39,483 nucleotides of DNA, taken from contig QZKB01000157.1 in NCBI GenBank assembly GCA_003599415.1, positions 1 through 39,483 of the forward strand, in the 5' to 3' direction. Shown one piece after another: positions 1 through 9,006 of the stretch (its first letter is position 1; every line of letters starts with the position of its first letter). The stretch comes from Ignavibacteriales bacterium. Lineage in GTDB: Bacteria > Bacteroidota > Ignavibacteria > Ignavibacteriales > SURF-24. A model generated the notes under the pieces. It saw only the letters and a list, made by a program, of their open reading frames with translations, was not told the DNA's origin and ran no database searches. The translations under genes and the position numbers were made by a program.

Positions 1-4
1 AAAA

Positions 5-1945
5 ATGGGAAAAATAATTGGAATTGATTTAGGAACTACAAACTCGTGCGTTGCTGTAATGGAAGGTAACGATCCGGTTGTTATACCTAATTCAGAAGGC
101 GGAAGGACTACTCCTTCTATTGTTGCATTTACTAAAACCGGAGAAAGACTTGTCGGCCAGTCGGCTAAACGACAGGCCATTACAAATCCTAAAAAAACTA
201 TCTTCTCAATTAAAAGATTTATGGGAAGAAGAATGGATGAAGTTACCTCTGAAATGACAAAAGTTCCTTATGAAGTTATGGCAGGCGATGGAAATTCTGC
301 ACGGGTTAAAATTGATGACCGTGTTTATTCTCCTCCGGAAATTTCTGCTATGATTTTACAGAAGATGAAAAAGACAGCCGAAGATTATCTTGGACAGGAA
401 GTTTCTGAGGCTGTTATTACAGTTCCTGCTTACTTTAATGATTCACAGCGCCAGGCTACTAAAGATGCCGGTGAAATTGCAGGATTAAAAGTTAGAAGAA
501 TAATTAATGAACCGACAGCAGCAGCGCTTGCATATGGTTTAGATAAAAAACAGAAAGATCAGATTGTTGCCGTCTACGATCTTGGCGGTGGTACTTTTGA
601 TATTTCAGTCCTTCAGTTAGGTGATGGTGTATTTGAAGTTAAATCAAGTAATGGTGACGGACACTTAGGCGGTGATGATTTTGACCAGAGATTAATTGAT
701 TTCCTCGCTGATGAATTCAGGAAACAGGAAGGAATTGATTTAAGAAAAGATCCTATGGCTTTGCAAAGATTGAAAGAAGCTGCTGAAAAAGCTAAGATTG
801 AATTATCTTCATCAGTACAGACAGATGTTAATCTTCCGTTTATAACAGCCACGCAAGATGGACCAAAGCATCTCAACATTTCAATAACACGTGCAAAATT
901 TGAACAGTTAGTTGATGATTTAATTGAAAGAACAGTTACACCTTGTGAAAAAGCTATGAAGGATGCCGGAGTAACTGCTTCACAAATTGATGAAGTAATT
1001 TTAGTCGGAGGCTCCACTCGTGTTCCTAAAGTTCAGGAACTTGTTAAAAAATTATTTGGGAAAGAACCACACAAGGGAGTAAATCCTGATGAAGTTGTTG
1101 CAATTGGTGCTGGAATTCAAGGTGCGGTTCTTACAGGTGAAGTAAAAGATGTTCTGCTTCTTGATGTTACACCTCTTTCACTTGGAATTGAAACTCTTGG
1201 TGGTGTAATGACTACTTTAATCCAGTCAAATACAACCATTCCAACAAAGAAAAGTGAAGTATTCTCAACTGCATCAGATAGTCAACCATCAGTTGAAATT
1301 CATGTACTTCAGGGTGAAAGACCAATGGCTGGTGATAACAGAACCCTCGGCAGATTCCACCTTGATGGAATTCCACCAGCACCAAGAGGAATACCTCAGA
1401 TTGAAGTTACATTCGATATAGATGCAAATGGAATACTACACGTTGCAGCTAAAGATAAAGGTACAGGTAAAGAACAAAGCATCAGGATTACTTCTTCAAG
1501 TGGTTTAAGCAAAGATGAAGTTGAGAAGATGAAGAATGAAGCAAAATCCCATGCTGCTGAAGATAAAATGAAGAAGGAATCAGTTGAAATAAAAAACCAG
1601 GCAGATAATCTTGTCTTCCAGACTAAAAAGCAAATTGACGAATTAAAAGATAAAATTCCTGCCGATTCCAAGAATCGCCTTGAAACTGAAATAAAGAAAG
1701 TAGAAGATGCTATTGCAACAAACAATTCAGATGCAATTAAATCTGCTACGGAATCTTTAACAAAGGTATGGAGTGAAGTTGCGTCCACAATGTACCAGCA
1801 GACCGGTGGTCCGCAACCGGGACAACCATTTGAAGGTCAGAATGCAGGTGGGCAACAGGAACAGCAGAATCAAGGGCAACAGAAAAAAGATGATAAAGAT
1901 GTTCAGGATGCGTCATACGAAGTAGTAGATGATGATAAGAAGTAA
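5..1945 (+). CDS. dnaK: Chaperone protein DnaK (Hsp70)
   Basis: Cytosolic ATP-dependent Hsp70 chaperone that binds exposed hydrophobic segments of unfolded proteins, normally with DnaJ and GrpE. The 646-residue protein has the usual family length. It opens with the phosphate-binding signature [14 protein letters not shown], and carries the second signature [14 protein letters not shown] near residue 195 and the third, [14 protein letters not shown], near residue 335. The hydrophobic interdomain linker [16 protein letters not shown] lies near residues 381-396, followed by the substrate-binding domain. A Gly/Gln-rich tail ends in EVVDDDKK. Only four bases lie upstream in the window, so promoter and any heat-shock operator cannot be seen. 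An Hsp20 gene follows in the same direction about 100 bp downstream, so the two probably form a stress-protein cluster. Confidence 0.98.
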   Translation: MGKIIGIDLGTTNSCVAVMEGNDPVVIPNSEGGRTTPSIVAFTKTGERLVGQSAKRQAITNPKKTIFSIKRFMGRRMDEVTSEMTKVPYEVMAGDGNSARVKIDDRVYSPPEISAMILQKMKKTAEDYLGQEVSEAVITVPAYFNDSQRQATKDAGEIAGLKVRRIINEPTAAALAYGLDKKQKDQIVAVYDLGGGTFDISVLQLGDGVFEVKSSNGDGHLGGDDFDQRLIDFLADEFRKQEGIDLRKDPMALQRLKEAAEKAKIELSSSVQTDVNLPFITATQDGPKHLNISITRAKFEQLVDDLIERTVTPCEKAMKDAGVTASQIDEVILVGGSTRVPKVQELVKKLFGKEPHKGVNPDEVVAIGAGIQGAVLTGEVKDVLLLDVTPLSLGIETLGGVMTTLIQSNTTIPTKKSEVFSTASDSQPSVEIHVLQGERPMAGDNRTLGRFHLDGIPPAPRGIPQIEVTFDIDANGILHVAAKDKGTGKEQSIRITSSSGLSKDEVEKMKNEAKSHAAEDKMKKESVEIKNQADNLVFQTKKQIDELKDKIPADSKNRLETEIKKVEDAIATNNSDAIKSATESLTKVWSEVASTMYQQTGGPQPGQPFEGQNAGGQQEQQNQGQQKKDDKDVQDASYEVVDDDKK

Positions 1946-1960
1946 ATAGATCAAAATAAA

Positions 1961-1998
1961 TTGTAAGGGCGGACGGAAAAATCTGTTCGCCTTTACAA
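1961..1998 (+). promoter_or_regulatory. Intergenic hairpin between dnaK and hsp20
   Basis: A 16-bp stem (arms 1961-1976 and 1983-1998, loop AAAAAT) with three G-U pairs lies directly after the dnaK stop. No T-run follows, so it does not look like a classic terminator. It may be an attenuator, a processing site or a protective 3' structure on the dnaK message. The pairing is seen; the role is inferred. Confidence 0.45.
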
Positions 1999-2044
1999 AA
2001 TGACATCAGAAAATTCTTAGAATAAAATATAAAGGAGGAAAAAC

Positions 2045-2440
2045 ATGTCCGATAAAGATGTAGTGAAATTAGAAGAAACTAAGGTAGATAACTGGCAGGA
2101 AGCATTGGAAAAGGAATGCTGGGTTGCACCCGTGGTTGATATCTATGAAACCACTGAAGATTATACGCTTATTGCCTGTATGCCGGGCGTTTCAAAAGAA
2201 AATGTAAAGATTAAAATGGAAGATGGTAATCTTATTGTTATGGGCAAAGTAGATTACGATACTCTTCTTGAAAGAAACTATGTTCTTAATGAATCCCAGA
2301 TTGGAAATTTCTTCAGGAAATTCCAGATTTCGGAATCAATAGATGATTCAAGGATTGAAGCCAAGTTAGAAAACGGTCAGTTAATTGTTAACTTACCAAA
2401 GCATGAAAGAGCTAAACCAAAGAACATCGAAATAAAATAA
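2045..2440 (+). CDS. Small heat shock protein, Hsp20/alpha-crystallin family
   Basis: ATP-independent holdase of 131 residues that binds unfolding proteins and hands them to DnaK-type chaperones. The alpha-crystallin domain covers roughly residues 30-131. It contains the usual early segment (YTLIACMPGVSKENVKI) and the conserved late motif (KLENGQLIVNLPK), and ends in a short basic tail with an I-x-I-like motif (IEIK). The N-terminal region before the domain is short and acidic. The start is set by a strong AAAGGAGGA ribosome site at 2031-2039 just before ATG 2045. A strong terminator follows at 2468-2495. Its place next to dnaK supports a shared stress role. Confidence 0.95.
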   Translation: MSDKDVVKLEETKVDNWQEALEKECWVAPVVDIYETTEDYTLIACMPGVSKENVKIKMEDGNLIVMGKVDYDTLLERNYVLNESQIGNFFRKFQISESIDDSRIEAKLENGQLIVNLPKHERAKPKNIEIK

Positions 2441-2467
2441 TCTTTCCCATATTCCATTTTCTCTTGT

Positions 2468-2495
2468 GTCCCGGCATTGTCGGGACTTTTTTTTT
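2468..2495 (+). terminator. Rho-independent terminator after hsp20
   Basis: A six-pair GC-rich stem GTCCCG (2468-2473) / CGGGAC (2481-2486) with a 7-nt loop is followed at once by nine T residues (2487-2495). It closes the dnaK-hsp20 unit and isolates the peptidase operon downstream. Confidence 0.9.
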
Positions 2496-2571
2496 GATAC
2501 CGGGTAATTAACAAACATGTTTCCATTTGCAAATATCCTGCTTAATTTTACGGCGAATAAATAATTACCAG

Positions 2572-4566
2572 ATGAAAAAACTTTTACTACTAACACTAAT
2601 TTTAGCTTTTGCCGGATTGACCTACCTTAATAGTTCTTTTCCGGAAAATGATGCGCCGGTTAAAAGTCGCCCCGTAAAGAACGGTGTTTATGATGATGGT
2701 TTACTTAGATCTGAAGTAAAGAATGTCGAAGAAGTTGTATCGTATAAAATTGATGCTGAACTTTCACCCGTAAATAAAGAAGTAATAGTTAATGAAGAAT
2801 TAACCTGGAAAAACAAAACAGAATATCCCGCTACTGAAATATATCTTCATCTTTATGCGAATGCTTACAAAAACAGTAACACGCTTTTTACCAAAGGAAG
2901 AGGAATAAGTATAACAGATGAGAACAAGTCAGGAATAGATTTTTCCGGGGTAAAAGTAAATGGCAATGACGCTCAACTAATCTATGTACATCCGGAAGAG
3001 AAAAATGATTATGACAGCACTGTTGCTAAAATTATACTTAGCCAGCCGTTATATTCCGGTGAATCACTTCAATTGAATTTTAAATACAAGGTTAAAATTC
3101 CTAAAGCGGGAAAAAGATTTGGATACGCTGCCGGAAGAAATTTCTTCTTCATCTCACAATGGTTTCCAAAGGTTGGTGTGTTTGAGAATGGTAAATGGAT
3201 TTGCAGCCAGTATCACCCTTTCACAAATTTCTATTCTGATTTTGGAAATTATATCGTAAACATCACTGTTCCCGATGATTATATAATTGCAGCTACCGGA
3301 ATTCAGAAAAGCAAATCAATATTGAAGTACGGTAAATCTGTTTACTCTTTCGTTCAGAAAGCGGTACATGATTTTGCCTGGATGGCATCTGATGAAATCT
3401 ATGCTGAACAGGATTCTTATATAAGAAAAGACGGGACTGAAATTCAGATAAAACTTTATACGCAGCCTGAAAATGAAAAGTATAAAGAACGGTTTTTGCT
3501 TTCTGTTAAAAATGCTCTTAAATATTTTGAAGACTATATCGGCGAATATCCTTACCAGACTTTATCGATTGTTGATTGCCCGCGGACATGTCAATCTGGT
3601 GGAATGGAATATCCTACGCTAATTACAACAGGCGCTGAGCTGTTTTCATTATATAGAACAAGGCAGCCGGAATCGGTTACCATACACGAATTCACACATC
3701 AGTATTTTTACGGAGTGGTGGCAAATAACGAAGTTTATGATGCCTGGTTAGATGAAGGGTTAACCTCATTTATCTCAACCAAAATAGTAGAGAAATATTA
3801 TGGTAAAGGTGAGGTTCATTTTAGTTTATTCGGCTTCTACCCAATATTCGGATTGAATTTTTTGTCTTATAAAGAAATACCGCTTGTTTATACTCTTGGT
3901 AATTATAATAAAGAAGAAGATGCCGATATGCTTGCCAGATATTATATGTCTCCAACCTCGGCAGCAATTCTTGATACATCATATAAATTACCGGTTGCTT
4001 CAATTTACGGAATTGCAGCTTACAGCAAACCGCAGCTTGTGCTTCATTCACTTGAAAGATATTTGGGTTCTGAAAGACTGATATCTGCATTTAAGGAGTA
4101 TTATTCAAAATATAAATTCAAACATTCCAAACCGGAAAATTTTTTATCTGTAATCAAATCAAAAAGCGGAACAGATCTTTCTGTTTTAATAGATGAGCTT
4201 TTTGGAAAAGCATATTCTTTCGATTACAGGATTAATTCAATTAAGAATGTCGGCAATAATACTTATGAAGTTTTTATTGAAAGAATAGGTGGTGGTGTAT
4301 GCCCGCAGGAAATTGCTTTTTACACAGATAAGGATACCACATATAAACATTGGGATGGAAAAAGTAATTGGAAGGTAGTTCGGTTTAAATCTGGTAATGA
4401 AATAATCGGCGCTGAATTGGACCCGGAGCGCAAGAATATTCTTGATTTAAATTATGCGAACAATTCTTACCTTATAAATAAACAGTATGGCGCAAGTTTA
4501 AGGCTCTCTTTCCGGTTCTTCTTCTGGTTCCAGAACCTGCTTTTGATTTTAGGAAGCATATCATGA
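2572..4566 (+). CDS. M1-family zinc metallopeptidase, exported, with C-terminal membrane segment
   Basis: Gluzincin aminopeptidase-like protein of 664 residues. The zinc motif HEFTH (H372, E373, H376) is followed after 18 residues by the third ligand E395 in WLDEGLTSF, the M1 signature. GGMEYPT upstream corresponds to the exopeptidase GxMEN motif in altered form. The start at ATG 2572 gives a clean signal peptide (KKLLLLTLILAFAGLTYL); an upstream TTG at 2527 in frame is less likely. The last about 20 residues (SFRFFFWFQNLLLILGSIS) are hydrophobic and could anchor the C-terminus in a membrane, which is unusual for this family. The stop overlaps the next start as ATGA, pointing to translational coupling with the membrane protein. 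Family is sure; substrate is unknown. Confidence 0.9.
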   Translation: MKKLLLLTLILAFAGLTYLNSSFPENDAPVKSRPVKNGVYDDGLLRSEVKNVEEVVSYKIDAELSPVNKEVIVNEELTWKNKTEYPATEIYLHLYANAYKNSNTLFTKGRGISITDENKSGIDFSGVKVNGNDAQLIYVHPEEKNDYDSTVAKIILSQPLYSGESLQLNFKYKVKIPKAGKRFGYAAGRNFFFISQWFPKVGVFENGKWICSQYHPFTNFYSDFGNYIVNITVPDDYIIAATGIQKSKSILKYGKSVYSFVQKAVHDFAWMASDEIYAEQDSYIRKDGTEIQIKLYTQPENEKYKERFLLSVKNALKYFEDYIGEYPYQTLSIVDCPRTCQSGGMEYPTLITTGAELFSLYRTRQPESVTIHEFTHQYFYGVVANNEVYDAWLDEGLTSFISTKIVEKYYGKGEVHFSLFGFYPIFGLNFLSYKEIPLVYTLGNYNKEEDADMLARYYMSPTSAAILDTSYKLPVASIYGIAAYSKPQLVLHSLERYLGSERLISAFKEYYSKYKFKHSKPENFLSVIKSKSGTDLSVLIDELFGKAYSFDYRINSIKNVGNNTYEVFIERIGGGVCPQEIAFYTDKDTTYKHWDGKSNWKVVRFKSGNEIIGAELDPERKNILDLNYANNSYLINKQYGASLRLSFRFFFWFQNLLLILGSIS

Positions 4567-5462
4567 TTTATAATGTTAAGCAGGTAATTCCGGAAGGCAT
4601 AAAATTAATTTGGAAGAACAACAAATTTGTCTACCTGTTCTGGTTAACGAATATTGTTTTTGCAATAGTGCTTTCCCTGCCTATTTATTACATCCTTGAA
4701 GATAACCTGCTGCATTCAACTTACGGACAAAAGTTAAGCTTTACTTTTGACTACGTGTGGTACCTGCAGTTACAGCAGTTGTACAAACATAATATCGGCG
4801 TTCAGCAGTATATTATTTACGGAACGGTTGGCGTTTATGTGTTAATTCAGGTTTTTTATTTAGCCGGTTTGACGTCAGTATTCAACAATCCTAAAAAAAA
4901 TCATTATGTAGATTTCTTTTACGGTGCGGTAAAATTCTGGTATAGGTTCACAAAGGTACTTTTAATCTCCCTGGTTTTCTATGCGATTGCTTTTGTTATT
5001 AATGATTATCTGGGAATTCTTCTTACATATTTGTTTTCAGAAAGTGAAAACCGATCAATGGAATTTATACTTCGTACTTCAAGGTACCTGCTATTGATTT
5101 TTTTAATCGGAACAGTGAGCATTATATCGGATTATACAAAAGTCTCGCTTGCTATAACCGACAGGGAAAAGGTTCTTAGAGAAATAGGCAACACACTTCG
5201 CTTTCTAAAGAAGAATTTTTACCAGGTGTTCATTGTCTTTTTTATTGTAGCTCTATTCGGTGCGGTTGGTTCAATAGTATATAACATTGTTGATAGCTTT
5301 ATTCCCAAAACAAGTTTTATATACTTTTTGCTTGCCTTTATTCTTCAGCAGTTGTTAATTATATTTCGATTGCTTGTTAGAATGTTGTTCTGTTCAACTG
5401 AAATTATTAATTATAAAGACCTGAACACTATTGTTTCGGACGTTCAGGTGGAAGAAGTATAA
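4563..5462 (+). CDS. Polytopic membrane protein of unknown function
   Basis: A 299-residue inner-membrane protein with about six hydrophobic segments, near residues 22-43, 80-104, 130-155, 172-192, 220-240 and 254-280, and basic or polar linkers. I recognise no catalytic motif. It begins inside the stop codon of the M1 peptidase gene (ATGA) and ends 9 bp before the deformylase start, so it is almost certainly cotranscribed. The general layout resembles uncharacterised DUF4013-type integral membrane proteins, but that is only a resemblance. A partnership with the upstream peptidase, which has its own C-terminal hydrophobic tail, is possible from the coupling. Confidence 0.85.
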   Translation: MIYNVKQVIPEGIKLIWKNNKFVYLFWLTNIVFAIVLSLPIYYILEDNLLHSTYGQKLSFTFDYVWYLQLQQLYKHNIGVQQYIIYGTVGVYVLIQVFYLAGLTSVFNNPKKNHYVDFFYGAVKFWYRFTKVLLISLVFYAIAFVINDYLGILLTYLFSESENRSMEFILRTSRYLLLIFLIGTVSIISDYTKVSLAITDREKVLREIGNTLRFLKKNFYQVFIVFFIVALFGAVGSIVYNIVDSFIPKTSFIYFLLAFILQQLLIIFRLLVRMLFCSTEIINYKDLNTIVSDVQVEEV

Positions 5463-5471
5463 GAGGAAATA

Positions 5472-6023
5472 ATGGCGATAATACCTATAAATGTTTACGG
5501 AGATAAAATATTAAGACAAAAATCTGTTCTTGTTAAAGAAAAGGATATGGATAAGCTGATCCCGTTTATTAAAAATATGTGGGATACAATGCACAAAGCA
5601 AATGGAATCGGTTTAGCTGCCAACCAGGTCGGTTCAGATAAATCTATTTTTATTGTTGATGTATCTGATGTTGAAGGATATGAAAAGATAAAGCCGGTTG
5701 TGTTTATAAATCCGAAGATAGTAGAATTCTCGGACGAGAAAAAAATTATTGAAGAAGGATGCTTAAGTCTTCCTAATCTGAGAGCAGAAGTTGTTAGACC
5801 AAAACTTGTGAAGATTGTTTATTATGATACTGACCTGAATGAAAAATCTATTGAAGCAGACGAATTGTTTGCACGGGTTATTCAGCACGAATATGATCAT
5901 CTGCAGGGGACATATTTTACTGACAGGGTTTCTGAGGAAATGAAAAAGCAACTTAAAACGGGTTTGCAAAAAATTAAAAACCGTGATATTGAAATTGACT
6001 ATAGCATAACGGAAAAGAAATAG
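5472..6023 (+). CDS. def: Peptide deformylase
   Basis: Removes the N-formyl group from nascent proteins in the cytosol using a metal ion. All three family motifs are present: GIGLAANQVG (residues 45-54), EEGCLSLP with metal ligand C97, and QHEYDHLQG with ligands H139 and H143 and catalytic E140. The length of 183 residues is normal. A ribosome site AGAGGAAATA overlaps the end of the preceding gene and sits just before ATG 5472. fmt, which adds the formyl group, lies 1.4 kb downstream in the same direction, separated by a pentapeptide-like gene. Confidence 0.97.
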   Translation: MAIIPINVYGDKILRQKSVLVKEKDMDKLIPFIKNMWDTMHKANGIGLAANQVGSDKSIFIVDVSDVEGYEKIKPVVFINPKIVEFSDEKKIIEEGCLSLPNLRAEVVRPKLVKIVYYDTDLNEKSIEADELFARVIQHEYDHLQGTYFTDRVSEEMKKQLKTGLQKIKNRDIEIDYSITEKK

Positions 6024-6097
6024 TCCTGATATAAATTGTAGCTGCTGTTCCTTCTTTAAAAACAAAATCCGAAAGGAGAAAGGTTAAGAGGGCAAGA

Positions 6098-7309
6098 ATG
6101 GAAGCGCTAAGTAAATTCTTATCTCAGAATACAACTTTAATTGTTGCAATTATAGGCCTCATCGGTACACTCTACACTGCTTATGTCGGATTCAGAAAAT
6201 ACTTAGATGAAAAAAGAAGCAGGAATTATGAGGAAACAATCAAGCAGTTGTTTTCAATTAACAAGAGCGAAAGGCTTGCTGCAGTTGCAACACTTGGGGT
6301 TTATATAGAAAGCAGCCTGGTCTATTCGCATTTTATTTCTGCAGTGCGATTCGTAAAAAACCTGTTTCAATCCAAATACTACCAGAAAAATTCTATTACT
6401 ATTCTGTTGAATTGTATTTATACCGAACTTGATTATGATGTTCTGAATGCAATTTGTTCTGTACTAACCCAGGACCGTAAGAATAAGGAAATTCAATATA
6501 TTGTTGATAAACTTATTAGCATTAACAAAAACTTTTTTATACAGGATTATCCGTTAAAGGGCAGGCTTGATTATGCTAAGAGCATACTTGAAACAGGAAA
6601 AAACGGAATTACAGACAAACAGAGTGCCGTTGATATTATTTTGAATGAACAAATCCTGAATCAAATAAAAGAAAAGAATAAGGTGCTTTCAGAATATACG
6701 GAGAGGTACAATGAATTAAGTCTTCATCAGCAGGTAAGCACTGATTTCTTATTTATGTACTTATCGGAAATGTCCAAGATTGATGAAACGAAGCATATCA
6801 ATCTTGTATTTTTTCAGAACGTTTTTAACTATGGGCAATTTTCAAGATGCAACCTTAGAAAGTGTTCCATTATCAAGACTGCTCTATCGGTTTGCACTCT
6901 TATTCATATTAAAATTGAAAATCTTGATTTGATTGAGGACTCAGTCTTTACTTTTTCAGCACTGAACAATTGCTTGTTTAAAGGCGGAAGCATTGTTAAT
7001 TCTTTGTTTGATAAAATGAATCTTACCCACACGGTTTTTGAAAATATTACTTTCAGAAATACTTACTTCTTCGGTTCCAACCTTGCATATTCGGAATTTA
7101 CTAAAGTGACCGGGCTTGAACCAATACATTTCTATAAAGCCGATTATTCAAAAACAAAGTTCGATGAAAACTTCAGAATAAAACTTGAAGCGGAACTGCC
7201 TTTGATTACCGATGATGTATTTACAGATTATGTAAAGAACTCAACGCTGACTGATCAAAGGAAAGAAGAATTACTGAGAAGTCTTAGTGAGGTGAATGAG
7301 AATACATAG
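6098..7309 (+). CDS. Membrane-anchored protein with degenerate pentapeptide-like repeats
   Basis: Unknown function, 403 residues. An N-terminal membrane segment (about residues 12-33) is followed by a charged stretch and a mostly helical middle. From about residue 245 to 345 comes a run of N/S/F-rich short repeats (CLFKGG, SLFDKMNL, TVFENITF, TYFFGSNLAYSEF) that resembles a worn right-handed pentapeptide helix. Two possible ribosome sites (AAAGGAGAAAGG and AAGAGGG) precede ATG 6098. The coding region ends at TAG 7307-7309, which lies exactly in phase with a hexamer repeat; beyond it the frame stays open for 45 codons (see 7309-7356). It sits between def and fmt, with no known link to formyl-methionine chemistry. 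Confidence 0.75.
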   Translation: MEALSKFLSQNTTLIVAIIGLIGTLYTAYVGFRKYLDEKRSRNYEETIKQLFSINKSERLAAVATLGVYIESSLVYSHFISAVRFVKNLFQSKYYQKNSITILLNCIYTELDYDVLNAICSVLTQDRKNKEIQYIVDKLISINKNFFIQDYPLKGRLDYAKSILETGKNGITDKQSAVDIILNEQILNQIKEKNKVLSEYTERYNELSLHQQVSTDFLFMYLSEMSKIDETKHINLVFFQNVFNYGQFSRCNLRKCSIIKTALSVCTLIHIKIENLDLIEDSVFTFSALNNCLFKGGSIVNSLFDKMNLTHTVFENITFRNTYFFGSNLAYSEFTKVTGLEPIHFYKADYSKTKFDENFRIKLEAELPLITDDVFTDYVKNSTLTDQRKEELLRSLSEVNENT

Positions 7310-7356
7310 GCTAAGGCTGAGGCGAAGGCTGAGGCTAAGGCTGAGGCGAAGGCTGA
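7309..7356 (+). repeat. Two perfect 24-bp units made of GGCKRA hexamers
   Basis: Positions 7309-7332 and 7333-7356 are identical 24-bp copies. Each is made of four hexamers (GGCTAA, GGCTGA, GGCGAA, GGCTGA). The array begins on the last base of the TAG stop of the preceding gene. Read in that gene's frame it encodes alternating Ala-Lys-Ala-Glu, followed by EEF and about 27 further codons to a TAA at 7445-7447. GC content is far above the surroundings. A related shorter tract lies at 38578-38595. Confidence 0.9.
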
Positions 7357-7464
7357 GGAAGAATTTATGATTAAACAAAAATCCTTTGCTATCTGGTTAT
7401 CCTCTGGTAAATTTGTACTGAAAGAATTTATCCTTAGTAATTTTTAATTATAAAAGTTTGCAAT

Positions 7465-8367
7465 ATGAATATAGTTTTCATGGCTACACCGGATTTTGCT
7501 CTTCCTTCATTAAAAGCAGTTTATGACAGTAAATATAAAATAGTAGCAGTTGTTACAGGCGCAGATAAAGAACGGGGGAGAGGACAAAAAATATCCTTTA
7601 CGCCAATAAAACAGTATGCAGTTGAAAAAGGAATCCCGGTGCTGCAACCGGAAAATTTAAAGGATGAAAGTTTTATAAATCAGCTTAAACAATTTGAAGC
7701 TGATGTTTTTATAATTGTCGCATTCAGGATTCTTCCGAAGGAAGTGTTTGCAATTCCTAAACTCGGTTCTTTCAATCTGCATGGTTCGCTGCTGCCAAAA
7801 TACAGGGGAGCTGCTCCAATCCAATGGGCTTTAATTAATGGTGATAAAGAAACCGGAGTTACAACTTTTTTCCTGCAGGAAAAAGTAGATACCGGAAATA
7901 TGATTCTCCAGGAAAAAATTCCGATACTTGATGAAGATAATTTTGGAACACTTCATGACAAGATGAGTTTATTGGGAAGTGAGGTAATTATTAAAACGCT
8001 CAACCTTATAGAATCCGGCAATGTTATAGTTCAGAAACAAAATGATTTATTGGCTTCTCCTGCTCCAAAGATTACTAAAGAAACGTGCCTAATTAATTGG
8101 AATAATTCTGCTGAGCAGGTTCATAATCTTGTAAGAGGTTTATCTCCGTATCCAGCCGCGTTTTTTAATATTGATGAAAAACATTATAAAGTTTATAGAA
8201 CTTCAATCAATAAGGAGTTGAAATTAGAGCCCGGACAAATCTATCAAACCAAAACACAAGCTGCAGTCGGCTGTAAAGATTATTCGATCAACTTACTAGA
8301 GATTCAGCCGGAAGGCAGAAAACGGATGACGATTGAAGAGTTTCTGCGGGGATATAAACTTAATTAG
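7465..8367 (+). CDS. fmt: Methionyl-tRNA formyltransferase
   Basis: Transfers a formyl group from 10-formyltetrahydrofolate to Met-tRNA(fMet) for translation initiation in the cytosol. The 300-residue protein starts with the Rossmann-type MNIVFMATPDFALPSL. It carries the signature HGSLLPKYRGAAPIQWA, with N104 and H106 matching the catalytic Asn and His of the family, and D142 in VDTGNM. The C-terminal OB-like domain (from about residue 205) is present but slightly short. No clear ribosome site precedes ATG 7465, which is common in this phylum. It probably shares a transcript with def and the pentapeptide-like gene, although a 155-bp gap with the hexamer repeat lies between. Confidence 0.97.
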   Translation: MNIVFMATPDFALPSLKAVYDSKYKIVAVVTGADKERGRGQKISFTPIKQYAVEKGIPVLQPENLKDESFINQLKQFEADVFIIVAFRILPKEVFAIPKLGSFNLHGSLLPKYRGAAPIQWALINGDKETGVTTFFLQEKVDTGNMILQEKIPILDEDNFGTLHDKMSLLGSEVIIKTLNLIESGNVIVQKQNDLLASPAPKITKETCLINWNNSAEQVHNLVRGLSPYPAAFFNIDEKHYKVYRTSINKELKLEPGQIYQTKTQAAVGCKDYSINLLEIQPEGRKRMTIEEFLRGYKLN

Positions 8368-8441
8368 CTTTTTACTGTTGATTGTTACAGAAAAGAAAAT
8401 GAAGTTAAAGATGTTAATCGACTGATTCCCGTTGCATAAAT

Positions 8442-8900
8442 TCACAGCTCGTATAAGTCTTTTGCAAAACAAACACTCGAATCCATACCTTTGTACTGAT
8501 CATAATTAGGGATTGTATAATAACTATGCTTTTTATATAAGCTAATCGCTTCAATTTGTTTTATGCCGGTTTCCAGGATTGATCTGGAAAAGCCGCGTTC
8601 TGCTGCCCAGTTTTCAAGCTCTTGTAAAATCCGGGATGCAATACCAAATCCGCGTTTATCTGTTTTTACGAACATGCGTTTTATTTCGACAGTATCATTA
8701 TCGTATTGCTTGAAACAACCGCAGCCAACAGGTTCTTCGTTATGCATCGCAATTACAACTGTATCAAGTGATTGAATAACATTATATTTATCATATTCAG
8801 ACTGGTCCTTACCATAATTGTCATTCAGGCTTTCATCGAGTAATAATGTTAAACTTCTGAAATCCTGGTTATCGCTGTTGGTGCGTAAAAGAGTTATCAT
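8442..8900 (-). CDS. GNAT-family N-acetyltransferase
   Basis: Acetyl-CoA-dependent acyltransferase of 152 residues; substrate unknown. The GNAT core is visible: a beta-strand MFVKTDKR running into the acetyl-CoA pyrophosphate loop RGFGIASRIL (the R/Q-x-x-G-x-G/A type), then a helix ELENWAAERGF and the later ISLYKKHSYYTIPNY that commonly closes the fold. The gene converges with fmt, with 74 bp between stops and no strong terminator. A 10-bp inverted repeat (8902-8911 and 8946-8955) lies just upstream of its start. Confidence 0.9.
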   Translation of the reverse strand: MITLLRTNSDNQDFRSLTLLLDESLNDNYGKDQSEYDKYNVIQSLDTVVIAMHNEEPVGCGCFKQYDNDTVEIKRMFVKTDKRGFGIASRILQELENWAAERGFSRSILETGIKQIEAISLYKKHSYYTIPNYDQYKGMDSSVCFAKDLYEL

Positions 8901-9006
8901 AAATTTGCTTTCAGTTCCTAATTTCAGTAATAAGATAATATTATTAAAGCAAATTATCAGAATGGTTTATTTATATCCGGGTATAATGCCAGGAATGTGG
9001 AAAAAG

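Noticed and set aside
613..1788. Long minus-strand frames opposite dnaK (613-1017 and 1396-1788).
   Set aside because: They lie entirely within the strongly conserved dnaK gene, have no ribosome site and give compositions typical of antisense shadow frames.
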